Source: Cerioporus squamosus (taxonomy: Eukaryota; Basidiomycota; Agaricomycetes; Polyporales; Polyporaceae). Taken from it: a stretch of 64,000 bases of DNA. The stretch spans positions 186,001-250,000 of the forward strand of contig JABYQS010000035.1 in NCBI GenBank assembly GCA_022592435.1, written 5' to 3'. Positions 1 through 10,821 of this stretch are shown here, piece by piece; within the stretch, counting starts at the first letter, position 1; each line of letters opens with the position of its first letter. A program made the translations under genes and the position numbers. The notes beneath the pieces were generated by a model. The model was not told the origin of the DNA. It saw only the letters and a list, made by a program, of their open reading frames with translations, and ran no database searches.

Positions 1-1
1 T

Positions 2-566
2 ACTGCCCCTAGTGTCTCTGGCTCCCTATGCACCCCAACACGCGGTCGCACGCTCACCGCTCTGCCGCAAATATCTGGACCTACATTCAATACGACGACC
101 CCTCCCGGACCTCCTGGTGGCTCGAAGTCGCTCCTTCCGTCAGTCAGGCGAACGCCGCAGTCGCGTCGATCTTCTCGGCATCTCGCCAACGCGGCCAAGG
201 TACATGTCGCTCATGGAACCCCTGTCCTTCCCGTCCTCGGTCGCAGTTCCACCGCCCAGCCGTCTCCTGCCAACGGCCATTACTTGCACCGCACGGCCAC
301 GGCCAGGCTGGATACCGCGAAAGGGAACACCACAGGCTTGGTTGCGCGATCTGACATGCGGCCACCGAGTGTCCCTCCGAGCGCCGGGAAGCCCATGAGC
401 CTCAAGGATCGACGTGCTCTTCTGTCCTTGTCTGAAGATGTCGCGGTACGCCATTTGCGCAGGCTGCTGATGGTGGTGTATGCTGATGTTTGCCCAGCGC
501 ACTGAAGGGAAGAGGTTCATACCTCTGGACGATGAGGACGACGAGGACATAGAGCTGGTCGAGTAG
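2..566 (+). CDS. 3' end of an unidentified protein-coding gene (5' end outside the window)
   Basis: Frame 2 is open from the first base to 445. A 52-nt GT-AG intron (446-497) then joins in phase 0 to a last exon, 498-566. The encoded tail of about 170 residues is rich in Ser, Thr, Pro and Arg and looks disordered. It ends in an acidic patch (DDEDDEDIELVE) before TAG. No domain is recognisable, so the function lies in the missing N-terminal part or cannot be told. Support is the long open frame, the clean splice and the absence of a better reading on either strand. The alternative is that only the last 100 codons are real. Confidence 0.5.
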
Positions 567-887
567 GTGGCGCAGTCAAGACATCTTTATTCTAGAGGAC
601 TTCTTGTAGCTCTCGTTTGGCTCTCTTAGCGGTTTGAGCTCGTCCGATGTGGGATTACTGTGTGTTGCTTTCGGTTGTATGTGCGACTTGGTGGACACAG
701 GGCACGACGCAGTGTATGAACGACGGTGTCCGGCCGTGGAGGATTGAACCCGAGTTCCTTGTTCTCGTTCAAGCTGTCTGTAACCAGGTCCCAGGCGTCT
801 CTGAAAGCGCGACCAAGTAAGTTATGCAAGTATGTACTCCCCTTTTGCGTCAATACACATAATCTTTATGCTCTAAAATGCAATAAC
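567..887. other. Intergenic spacer before the tRNA gene
   Basis: No supported gene. Short open frames exist on both strands but show no codon pattern or recognisable product. Confidence 0.5.
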
Positions 888-971
888 TCTCTGTTAGTAT
901 ATCGGTTAGTACACGCGCCTGTCATGGTCTGCTGACCGCGCGAAAGCGGGGTTCGACTCCCCGACAGAGAG
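888..971 (+). tRNA. tRNA-Asp: tRNA-Asp(GUC) with a 12-nt intron
   Basis: The 7-bp acceptor stem is TCTCTGT (888-894) with ACAGAGA (964-970), discriminator G at 971. The T arm is CGGGG/CCCCG with loop TTCGACT. The anticodon stem is CGCGC (914-918) with GCGCG (938-942). The anticodon GTC is at 921-923. After A37 a 12-base insert (925-936) separates the loop halves, the canonical position for nuclear tRNA introns. Removing it gives a normal 72-nt tRNA. A run of about ten T follows near 990, a typical RNA polymerase III terminator. Confidence 0.93.
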
Positions 972-2829
972 AGTCAGATTAGGTTTCTGTTTTTTTTTGT
1001 TTCATCCGTAACAGGCCTGGTGATCCGAGCACTTGAAAGGTGATCGCATCATGCATGCCCTGGTACCCTTGAGCCGCTTTAGTTTGGACGCTGATCTAAG
1101 TATTGTGCAAATGCTTCAACTGTGCGATTCAGACTTGGCAGCCTGCCACCCGCAACTCTACCCTTGAGGCCTTTCGATCCCCGAGCCCCATATCTCTCAG
1201 TTCAGATACAGGATTTTTGGGGTACTTTTAGGCCCCGAGTACGACCACATTATTGTTTGTGGACGGCTCAGCCAAGTCATGGTACTATTAGTCGAGCGCC
1301 TAACCCTACTTGCCAATGGTTTCCGGGGTCCTGCTACTAGTTTGTTCTTGACCTCCGTCGGCCTCTGAGCTTTGGCAAATGCAAAGTCTGTGCTTCAGGC
1401 TCGAGTGGACGCAAGGACGGGTAAATGTCTCACTTTTCTGGGCTTTAGTGGCCTCAGTCCGGGCTTCAGGCCTGAACACTCTGAGAGCAGTTGCTACTAA
1501 CCACCTGCTTTCCTTCGCGCCATAAGCGTGGCCAGAGCCTGGTTCATCCAGCTTCGAGCCCACATCCAACATAAATCGGATCTGACGGATCTCATCTCGC
1601 AAACGTGAGCAATACTTACTCACAATGGGCCAAATAGGTAAGTTGTATGTTCAACGATCTCCGGCAGATGTGAACCATCACCTTGCCCACAGAGGTTATC
1701 ACCTTGGACTCTTACCGGTCACCGATTCGTAAGTATCGCTATAAGCTCGCTGCTATAGTACATATCGGGACGCAGAGGGCTCGTGTTGTCGACCCCTGCC
1801 ACTCATGATCAGCGGCGACCATACTCACGCGCCGGGACTGTGGGCGCGTCAGGACCGCTGTCGCCTCGATACCTCACCTGGAACAAAACCTCGAAGTTTG
1901 AACAAGCAAATGCCGTCCGGCAACAAGACTGGAAACCGAGAGGCGCAGTGTGGCGGCACCGACTTATCCGGATACCGGACGAGGACAACAGGCTCGGCTG
2001 TCCTTACGCGCATCTGCTGTTGCCCTTTATCTCGACTGCCGGCTGAGGCCGTGCCTCATTTGTTGGTCTGTGAACGGACCCCGGCAACGTTCCCACTAGC
2101 TCTCTGTGGACGTCGGTGGGTCCACCCGGAGATATGCTGCGCGACAGTCGCCTCGCGCAGACAACACAGACGATGGTACGTTGTTTCATGCGGGTCGTCA
2201 AGGGCAGGCACCTGTTGTTCTTCAGTTGCGTATTGTTTGACCGCTACCGTAGCTCGCGGTAAGTTGTACAGTCTTCGTCCATAGGTTTTGCGACTTACTC
2301 GCGTCTCTGCAGGTGTGTTCTGTGATTCCACTTCGTGGCGCATGACAGGACGTGATGACCGGGACTTTGCTGTGAGTGGCTCGGGATCAGTCCACGTCCT
2401 GACCTCGTGTACTCGAGGGCGGTGGCGGATTCCAAGCCCGCATGCTGTCCCACTCTCCTGACCCTTTAAAAAGCAGGGACACAGGCACTCCGACCAACTC
2501 CGCTGACGACCTCTTCCCATTTCCTCAGTTCTCCTGCTCAGTACGTTCGTCTCGGCCGTCACTTGCTCCTCTCCCGAGTACAGCAATACGGAACGCGGAG
2601 CTCTCCGATGCAGCGGATCGCACCGCCCATCCTGCAGGCATCAAATAGTCATCCCAGAAATGACTGGTGTTCAATAGCATCTCACTGGTCAGTCCTTTTC
2701 AGGAAGGAGTGTATAGAGGCTGGGCCATGCACTTCCCAAACACCTGCTCTGTCCGTCGAGTTGGGCCCCACAGGCGTCCTCAACTGCCTACGCCACAATG
2801 CCCGCAATTGTGGCAGGTTACGCCCGCAC
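972..2829. other. Gene-poor intergenic region
   Basis: About 1.9 kb. Apart from the T-run behind the tRNA, no coding stretch, repeat or RNA gene could be supported. Open frames of up to 176 codons overlap one another on both strands and resemble no family. Confidence 0.45.
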
Positions 2830-2837
2830 TATATAAG
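2830..2837 (+). promoter_or_regulatory. TATA box of the LRR-like gene
   Basis: TATATAAG lies 161 bases before the ATG at 2998, within the range expected for a fungal promoter with a moderate 5' UTR. Confidence 0.5.
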
Positions 2838-2997
2838 CTGACGTGAGTATGCAGCCTGCTCCCGTCTCTCTACCTGAAGTTAACACCTCACCTACCGCTC
2901 ACGCCCTGCCTATACCACCTTTCCGCGTCCTCCGTCCGCACACGTCCCACAAATATCACTCTATCATCATCTCCTCGAAGCTCATCATCTGGAAGCC

Positions 2998-4587
2998 ATG
3001 TGTCGCCCACAGAGCACCGCCGCCACTGACGGCGCCGCGTTCGTCGAGCCACAACAAACGCTTCAAGATCCCCAGGCCGATCATGCGTCCCATGGTATCG
3101 ACGCTCGACTTCCCGCCAGCGCAGCGTCGCGGGCCTACGCCTCGTCCCCAGAGCCATTCGCCTCCGCTGAGTTGGGAAGTCTCAGCGAGAAGTCCGAGGC
3201 AACGTTCCACACCCACGGCGCCGCTATGGCTATGGCCAAGGCGTCCGCAGGCAACGCGGTGCGCGTCGTCTCCCTCCCGAACTATAAGAACCGTCCGCTG
3301 GTCTACATGGAGTGCTCTCTCCGGAACTCTGAGAACCAGGAGTGCCTCCTGCATCGGGAGGATGACTCGCAAGAGTTGTCTACCATGGCCAACGCGCTCC
3401 GCGACTACTGCGAACGCATCGAGTCCATCCACTTCGACGCCACTTCCCTCCCAAGACCGGACCCGGGAGAGGCCATCGCGCCTCCCGCCACGCTTCCATT
3501 TCCGCCGCCACCCGTGGCGACCATGTCTCACCCGGGTGAACATGCAGGTTCTTGGGCCATGCCGTTCCTTCCATCCCTCAGGGACATAACCATCACGTCC
3601 AATCGGGCGGTCTCCGTACGCTCACTGCTAGAGTTTCTCCACTACTGCCCAATGCTGAGAACGCTCGCGGTCCACAGCAGCAGGGAATACCCATCCGTGC
3701 TCCCCGAGTCCGTCGAGGACCTGGCTGAGCCCGGCCTCCCGTTTCTCGAGGAGCTCACGATGGATGGACTGCTCACACACACGGCGGAGATGCTCCTGGA
3801 CAAGCTCCAACACTCGCTCAAGGAGAGCACGAAGGTCGAGGCCCACTTCTACGAGACCGGCTTCCCGGTGCTCCAACACGGCCCGGCGCTCCAGAAGCTC
3901 CTCCTCCCCATCCGTCACGCTGATGTCTTCTATGCCTGTCTGGCAGGAGACGACTCACCACAGCCCGATGCTTCAGCCGCCAGCGCAAGGTATCCGTGTC
4001 GGTTCACCTTCGCAGACACTGCCGCCCGTGTCCAGCTGCACTGGCACTGGGCACCAGAACGGAACGCGCCACCCAACCTGGGTCACATCGGCCTCATTTC
4101 CTTCTGCTTGCGGGACGTACACACGCTCTCGCTCACCCTGTACAACGTCCATCCGTCCTACGTGGACCTGTTCATGATGATGCAGTCCTTCCGTGCCCTG
4201 AGACGCGTCGAGGTCCACGCCACCGAAGTTGCGGACGGTACAGCTGCAGCAGTGGCGCAACTTGGCCCCGAGACACATCCGGCGGCGTCGACCTCAGCGG
4301 ACCCCACACCCGCCACCGTACCGACTTCGAGCACCGCGACCTTCACCTCGCGATACAGCCTGTACAAGGTACGCCGCGGCGCCGGCATGGTGCTGCGCCA
4401 CCTCACCAACATGCCGCTCTTGTTCTCTGTCACGATCGCACAGGCACCGCATGTGCAGCTGGGCCGCGGTGAGGAGAGCGGCGCGGCGGGGACGCTCGTT
4501 CGTCCGAGTCTGCGGCGGCTCGTCCGGTTCTACTACGAACCTCTCCGGGCGCTGATGTTGCGCACGTCCAAACGATGGGAGCCGTGA
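2998..4587 (+). CDS. LRR-like / F-box-associated type protein, function unknown
   Basis: Single-exon frame of 529 codons. The N-terminal 100 residues are Ala/Ser-rich and probably disordered. From about residue 185 on, the protein shows the irregular leucine pattern of basidiomycete F-box/LRR proteins (LPSLRDITI, LLEFLHYCPMLRTLAV, LPFLEELTMDGL). A Thr/Ala/Pro-rich linker lies near residues 425-445. No F-box motif is visible at the N-terminus, so a role as a ubiquitin ligase adaptor is only a family guess. The start at 2998 follows the TATA box and a CT-rich leader. An overlapping frame from 2843 was rejected. The gene is convergent with the velvet gene to its right. Confidence 0.75.
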   Translation: MCRPQSTAATDGAAFVEPQQTLQDPQADHASHGIDARLPASAASRAYASSPEPFASAELGSLSEKSEATFHTHGAAMAMAKASAGNAVRVVSLPNYKNRPLVYMECSLRNSENQECLLHREDDSQELSTMANALRDYCERIESIHFDATSLPRPDPGEAIAPPATLPFPPPPVATMSHPGEHAGSWAMPFLPSLRDITITSNRAVSVRSLLEFLHYCPMLRTLAVHSSREYPSVLPESVEDLAEPGLPFLEELTMDGLLTHTAEMLLDKLQHSLKESTKVEAHFYETGFPVLQHGPALQKLLLPIRHADVFYACLAGDDSPQPDASAASARYPCRFTFADTAARVQLHWHWAPERNAPPNLGHIGLISFCLRDVHTLSLTLYNVHPSYVDLFMMMQSFRALRRVEVHATEVADGTAAAVAQLGPETHPAASTSADPTPATVPTSSTATFTSRYSLYKVRRGAGMVLRHLTNMPLLFSVTIAQAPHVQLGRGEESGAAGTLVRPSLRRLVRFYYEPLRALMLRTSKRWEP

Positions 4588-5224
4588 CGCGTGCCGGGCC
4601 GACCGGACACTGTTTCGTATATGGGAGTCCTTCAATTTCCAAGCACGAGCCGCTCATTGTTGCTCAGCTTGAGACGTATGAGGCTGCGTTCCCTGTGTGG
4701 TGCCCTTTGTTTTTCGCTCCAAGCTGAGATCTGTGTTATGAAAGTTGATGTTCCCGGCATGATGCATGATGTTTTACCCTTTCTGACCTTCAAGTTGGCA
4801 CGTTGTCTCGCTTGAGTTCCTGCTTCAGTTGACTACATTGTGTTGAGCTCCGGCCTTGTTCATGTTAGCATGATCTGTACGCTTGATCATAATTCACACT
4901 GCGTGGCACATAACACACCATATAACCGAAGCATAAGGAGGCCAGAACCATCAAATTTGCTCGAGATAGCACGACGATACACCATGGCGCACAGGAACAG
5001 CGACAGGTGGTGTGGCGTTCCTGTGGGACCGCAGCCGCGAGCGCCACGAAGTGTATCCGACGTGCAGATTGATCAAAATATAGTACGACGGAAAGCATAG
5101 TAACGGACGCATACCGGAAGCATGGGGTGGACGGAGACGAAAGCAATGAAGAGACATACTCACTGGTGCATGACGATCAACACGACGCACGGAAACCTCA
5201 ACCGTACCATGCGGCCATAAGTTC
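4588..5224. other. Convergent 3' spacer
   Basis: Lies between two convergent genes and should contain both 3' UTRs. No coding signal seen. Confidence 0.5.
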
Positions 5225-6719
5225 TCAATCACGCCAGCTCGCATCCGTGCTGTACGAGCGCGACGTGCTACGGGAGCTCATCTCTGCTTCCCGCGTGTCT
5301 TTCTCGTGCCAGGCGTCAAGGGCCGCCCGCGAGGCCTGTGCATACGAATCAGAAAGCCCCGAACGCGGCCGACTGGAGGCCCTGCCGAGGTTCTGGGTAG
5401 AGGGCAGGATGGTTTGCTTCGAAGACTTCTTCTTCGCGGATGCTCGGCCCACAGACAAACCTGGACTGGTCCTGGCCACGCTGCTCGTTTCGCCGGCGGG
5501 AGAATCGGAGGTGTGACGTGCCTTCTTCCTGACCTTGCGCTCGCGAAAGCGTGAGTTAACACGGATGCCGTTGAGTGAGAGGGTCTGCATGAAAACATGG
5601 CGATGAGAACCTGCATCTCTGACTGGTGCAGTACAACTGAACACAACCCGTACCTTGGTGAGATCGGTAGATGCTCGAAGCCCGGGGAAGGTCTTCGTGG
5701 AGAATATCTCGAAAGAGCCGCCATAGCACTCGGCGAGGATGGGAGTGCATTCTTCTTCTCCGCCGATATTGCACACGCGGTACCGCAGCACAAATCGGCC
5801 TTCCTGCCTGACTGCCAGATCCTGTATGTGGAAGTGACGTTAGCAAGGTAAGGCAAGCGCATAATAAGAACCAAAACCTCGTACCGAGAATACGAACAAT
5901 GCCGCCTGCCGACCTTCGTACTGGACAAGTGAGCACGGCACGAAGGTCTCCCCGAAGAGTAGTGACGTGCACGGTTCCCCATAACGGTCGATGTAGTCGG
6001 CAGGCGCAACAGACTGAGTCTGGGACCGAGAGGGTGTCTCACTGGGGTACATAATTCCAAGCCGAGCGCAATGTAGTCCACAGGTCATGGCAGTGTTACA
6101 GAATGAGATGGTCAGCGTTGTGAAGTCCATGGATAGCGCGAAAACTGACTAAGGTTCCAAAGTAGCATCTGCGAACCGCGCTTGGAGAGATGTTGTTGGT
6201 GCCGGTGACCGATAGCTCGTCCGTGAGACGCTCTGCTCCATCTCTTCCGTACGAACGGGTATGAGATCCACCTGACAAATGAAGCCGAAGATGGAGTGCT
6301 CGCTGTCGAACCATTTAATAGATGAAACATCGCGCGTTCCACGGCACTTACTCGAAGTTTTCGATCTCTTTCTCGGCTTCCCTCCTGGTCCCCTCGTGGA
6401 CGGTCTGAAAGCAGGAGAGGCGAACGACGGGAGGTGGATCGAGGGGGCGCTTGTCTTTGCGTGCATATCTGGGCAGCAGGAGTATCAGCCACGGGGGTAA
6501 AAGTGGCGGGAGCCCTTACTTGCGACCAACATCTGCTTTCTGCAACTCTTGCAGCGCGGAGCGCAGGATACGCCCGGCGAACGGTCCGGAGTGGAATTTG
6601 AAGGGACCCCCGATGTTTGAACTCGGGAGAGGCTAGGTTACCTGATGAGCCTCGGAGGCAATGAGAGACCCCATACCACGGCAAAAACAAGGACTGACTT
6701 GTGCGCTACTAGACGACAT
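5225..6719 (-). CDS. veA: VeA-type velvet domain regulator
   Basis: Seven exons read on the minus strand: 6719-6699, 6632-6520, 6468-6352, 6302-6150, 6041-5885, 5821-5654 and 5584-5225. They close in frame to 362 residues. The N-terminus carries the VeA signature FHSGPFAGRILRSALQELQKADVGRK-YARKDKRPLDPPPVV, read across two splice sites. The domain continues with FICQVDLIPV, a GRQAALFVFSDLAVR block and AECYGGSFEIFSTKTFPGL, then a basic RFRERKVRKK segment. The tail is Ser-rich. Velvet proteins bind DNA through this fold, form homo- and heterodimers and shuttle to the nucleus. VeA bridges VelB and the methyltransferase LaeA in ascomycetes. The tiny first exon and the 108-nt intron 6042-6149 are the least certain parts. 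Confidence 0.88.
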
Positions 6720-6889
6720 CTCCAATGCGAATCGAGGTTCGCGGCTTAGGCATCAAGGATGAGTGTCGGTCTTACTCAGTAAGCATGGCAGGACTCACCA
6801 ATGATAAACCTTGTCAACTTTGCTACTCGAAAAGAAGTGGCAAATGGGAGAGATACTGGAGGAGGCAGGAATGCAGCTGGCGAGTAGGG

Positions 6890-6897
6890 CTTATATA
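6890..6897 (-). promoter_or_regulatory. TATA box of the VeA-type gene
   Basis: TATATAAG on the minus strand, 170 bases before the start codon at 6719. The spacing resembles that of the LRR-like gene. Confidence 0.45.
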
Positions 6898-7020
6898 CAT
6901 GCCCCAAGATTGAACTTTGGAGATAGCGTTCTCGGCACTAACTCCGGCCGTCGTGGAGGACAGACCAAGCAGGAAGGCAAGCCCACGCCATCATCAGTTG
7001 CTGGCATCCCACACGCGGCT

Positions 7021-7300
7021 ATGTCGTACTATGGGTGCAAGAGGACCCTGGATCAGTGGGTGAAGGCGTTCTCCAAGAAGGCGGTAGCAAGCCAACTAGG
7101 TTCGCGTGAGCGATCGGCGTCGCCGGAGCTCAAGCCCTTCCCGGCGGACCCGAGGACATGCACCAGCGTCGTCACCACCCCACTAGTCTTCGCCCGAGCC
7201 TCGTCATGACGAGGCTCCTGAGAAAGTATTCGACCCAGGCGAGATCCGACCTCGCTCCACTTCGAAAGCTTCATTGCCTACTGCATCCGATGACCCGTAG
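7021..7300 (+). CDS. Possible small hypothetical protein
   Basis: An ATG at 7021 opens a frame starting MSYYGCKRTLDQWVKAF. A second stretch after a possible acceptor at about 7183 reads PRHDEAPEKVFDPGEIRP in another frame and ends at TAG near 7299. Both look like coding sequence, but the donor site is not clear and no family is recognised. It may equally be promoter sequence of the velvet gene, which is divergent from it. Confidence 0.2.
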
Positions 7301-7594
7301 GGTGCGAGCCCTCCAACTGCCCAGGTCTCGAGAGCATATGCCAGTGGAATGGGCATGGGCAGAATTGCTTCTGATTTGCCTAGCGGCGGTCTATGTGACT
7401 ACAGTCTCTCGCTCAGATTACGGCTGATCCACTGGTAGGAGTTGTTACGTCGTCGGTAGGCACTGAATCCCATCTTTGTGAGCGACCTCAGCAGCGCAAA
7501 CAACAGAAACTGCACTGACCAGGTGGAATGTCGAGGAACTTCTTTCTGAGGTACCAAGCCCCTGAGAACAGCCAATCGATCAGAACGACGATAT

Positions 7595-9934
7595 TTACTC
7601 AAGGAAAGTGCGCTCACGGTCTCCCGTCATGGTCTTCTCGCTGTACGTCTGCCCGTCTCCCAACCAGTAGAACCGGTTCTTGATTGGATCCGAGGCTTCG
7701 TAGTCGAAATCCTCCCAGCGAGGATGCGTAATCGCCTTCACCGCTGCCAGCGCAGATCCTGCCAGTGTTGCAGGGACACGTAAGTGCACTGTACAGTACA
7801 TGCGTCGCTGCAGCTAGTGACGTACCGGGCCACAGTCCGACCACCCTGCCGTCCTCCGCACCCATCTTGTACCACGAGCGGCACTTCTCGCTGTACACGG
7901 TCTGTCAAAATGGCATAAGTGCATCTCAAAACGGCTCACACATCAGATAGCGCAAGGGACCCACCTTCGGGAAGTAGCTCTCGATATATCGGTCGAAGTC
8001 CAGAAGAGCCTCACGCTTCACCTCGATGCTCTTGAGCCGTTCGCGCTGCATCTTCAAGGCCGCCTGGATGGCGTACGTGACCTCGTACTCGATCATGATA
8101 AGCATTGAGCCGGAGCCGATTCCCGAGTTAGGTCCGAGGACCATGAACATATTCGGGAACTCGTCCACGCACATCGTCAAGTACGTGGTTGGGTGCGGCT
8201 GCCACTTGTCGTTCAATCTGACGCCGTTCCGTCCGACGATCTCGAAGGGCAGCTGGAAGGATGTGTCGTAGCCCGTCGCGCAGAAAATTATGTCGAGGTC
8301 CTGGTGCTGCCCGTCGACGGTCTCAATACCTCTCTCGGTAACTCGTTCGATCGGCGTCTGGACGAACTCGACGTTGTCCTCGACCAGAGCCTCCAGGTAC
8401 CCAGGGCCGGGGGTGAGTCTTCGACATGCGACTGGGAAGGTGGGCATCACTGTCCCGTGTCAGGTTGCATGAGAGTGGTGGACTGCCTGGTAGGGAAGAA
8501 GCACCCACGGGTGTCTGCGATCCAAGGCTTCTTCGCAAGCTTGCGCCTCATGTTTGCCTCGAACAGTTCCGTCGCCTGTTTCTGCAGGTCACTTCCCCGA
8601 AGAGTAGCCGCATGCATTGACTGCAGGGCAGCAAGGCGTGAACATGAGTACGTATGCTGGGCAAACAGGATAGTACGCACGTTCATGTCGTTCTCCATCA
8701 CGGCTCGGAAGTGTCTGTAGAAGTCCTCGTCGGTCTTGAAACGCTCGATCTCCTCTGCGGTGAATCGGTCTGCAGCGACACGTATGTTAGAGAGCGCTGG
8801 CATCCAGTAAGTACTAGCACTCGAGACATACAATCTTCTGCACTGTCCGGGTCGCGGCCAAGGAGCGTGGCGAATGTGTTGCTAGCGAAGGGAACTGCCA
8901 GCCACGTCTTCCCTCTCACGTAGTTGTATAGACTCTGCACCTTCGGTTGGATGGCGGGAACAAGCTGGATGGCGCTCGAGCCCTGGAGACATGATCTTCG
9001 TCAGTGCTCATATCCCTTGAAGAGGAGAAGGCGACGGAGGACGACATACAACGCCGATGACTGCGACCCGCTTATCCTTCCAGTCTTCAGCGACTTCCTG
9101 CCAGGTCTTCTCCTTCGGATCGAACCCGGCGGTATGATGCAGCTCGCCTCGGAAGTCGTGCAACCCCTTGATGTCAGGCCAGTTCCAGCGACTGAGGACA
9201 CCGACAGCAGGAATGAGAATGTCGGCGACGTCCTCGACTTCGGACGTGGCGCCGGTTTCCGGGTCGGTCCGGCGCACGCGGATGTGCCACTTGCCTGTGC
9301 GCTCGTTGTACTGCGTGCCGACGACTTCGTGGCGGAGTTTGATGTAGCGCATGAGCTTGTGCTTGTCGACGATGCCTTGGAGGTATTCGCGGATCTCCGT
9401 TCCGGGGGCGTAGAGCGCAGACCAGTCCTTCTAGACGGGAGTCAGTGCGGGAGCCGGCACGGATAGTTCATAGGATCCTATGTACCTTCTCTTCGAAGGT
9501 CAGTTGGTACTGTAAATACCGTCAGTACAAGTCACAAGAACTGTCTCGGAAACGTACACAATGAGCCGGAATGTCGCACGCGAGACCACTGTACATTACT
9601 CGTCAGTTGACAAGCTCAAACATGTTGTCTTCGCATGAGACACGCACGGGTAACGATTCCGGTACCATGTTCCTCCGACGCCGTCGTCCTTCTCGTATAT
9701 GGCCAATTCGACGTTTGGCACCTTCTGCGGAAACCTGAAGCCATGTAATGTCAACAGCCACGCACTTCCTATGGTCATCAACAACTCATACCTGACACCA
9801 GCGACTATGCCACTGATACCGGCACCGATCACCACGACGCGGATAGGTCTATACTCGTCAATAGCGAAGTCACCGAGTGGGAAGTGTCCGCCAGCGGCAG
9901 TTGAAGTATTTTGGGGAACCTTGCTGGCTGACAT
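7595..9934 (-). CDS. Baeyer-Villiger monooxygenase (class B flavoprotein monooxygenase)
   Basis: Eleven exons (9934-9792, 9734-9648, 9588-9558, 9509-9486, 9430-9050, 8982-8832, 8769-8681, 8620-8509, 8449-7965, 7901-7826, 7758-7595) close in frame to 580 residues. The FAD-binding Rossmann motif VVVIGAGISG lies at residues 33-42, followed by GVGGTWYRNRYPG. The NADPH-binding motif VIGVGSSAIQ lies at 219-228. The fingerprint FxGxxxHxxx(W)(P/D) appears at 188-199 as FRGELHHTAGFD, with Phe at the usual Trp position. Such enzymes insert oxygen next to ketones to give esters or lactones, using FAD, NADPH and O2. No signal peptide is seen. There is no biosynthetic backbone gene nearby, so the substrate cannot be guessed. 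Confidence 0.92.
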
Positions 9935-10037
9935 TGTTGTTACTGCTGTGAACGTCACTGAAGAGCTTGTGATGCTGTTGTCTGTTAAGATCGAGTCTTG
10001 CTTGGAATATGTAGCATCTGCCTGCTCGATCCTCTGG

Positions 10038-10046
10038 TATATATAT
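10038..10046 (-). promoter_or_regulatory. TATA box of the monooxygenase gene
   Basis: An alternating TA stretch about 105 bases before the start codon at 9934. Confidence 0.4.
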
Positions 10047-10802
10047 TCAGTGTGTCTCAGGCGGAGGGGCACCGTTTACACCTCGTCTTAGACGCACCGG
10101 GATCTCGTAACCACCAATGCTCAAGATGGGGATGCATCATCCCGCCGGGCAGTGTCTCGAATTCGGAATTCTTACTTAGAGCCGTCGCCGCGAGTCAGTC
10201 AGCTATCCGACATCGGAGAAGTAGAGGTCACGAGGCGAGTAATAATCCCTGCAGACATCGCCCGGGCCCGCCGTAAGTATGATGCACCACCGACTTCTCC
10301 GACGCAAGTGCTCACCTTGGCATCGGTCACGTTCTGGAGGAGTGCAAGTAATGCCAGCTCACAGCAAGCCCAGATTCCGGAAGTTAGAACAAATGTTTGC
10401 TACTTGGCGACTTCCGGGTCCTTCGCAAGGCCTGCAGGTTGTTTGCAGCACACCTGTGTTCCATCGCTGTCCCCGATGGTCTGTCAGCCAGCACGAGGGC
10501 CCATGTGACATGGACATGGTCGGATGTATGTACGCACCGTGTCATGCTTTCATAGCAACGTGGCATTCGTTTGAATTTTCTGGCGTAATGAGCCAGTAGA
10601 CACCATTATCAGCGTTGCCAAGGCGCACTCGCCCATGTCTCTCGCTGTTGCACAACGAGCACAACTGACAGACAGCAGAAATGGTGGAGTACGGATCATG
10701 CGTACGACAACTACAGTCGCCTACTCGATCTGCCCTCTACGCCGATGGCACCATAGGGGACCTAGTACTGATCGAGCGAGAGCCATACCGTCTGCGGCTG
10801 CT

Positions 10803-10821
10803 GGGGGGGGGGGGGGGGGGG
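10803..10821 (+). repeat. Poly-G tract (19 G)
   Basis: Nineteen consecutive G on the plus strand. The true length is unreliable in any sequencing technology. It could form a G-quadruplex. Confidence 0.8.

Noticed and set aside
2843..3589. 248-codon frame overlapping the LRR-like gene start
   Set aside because: Pro/Arg/Ser-rich shadow frame. The 529-codon frame has the leucine pattern and a better start.
5127..5516. 129-codon plus-strand frame starting MDGDESNEE
   Set aside because: Antisense to the last exon of the VeA-type gene, which has clear homology and closes in frame.
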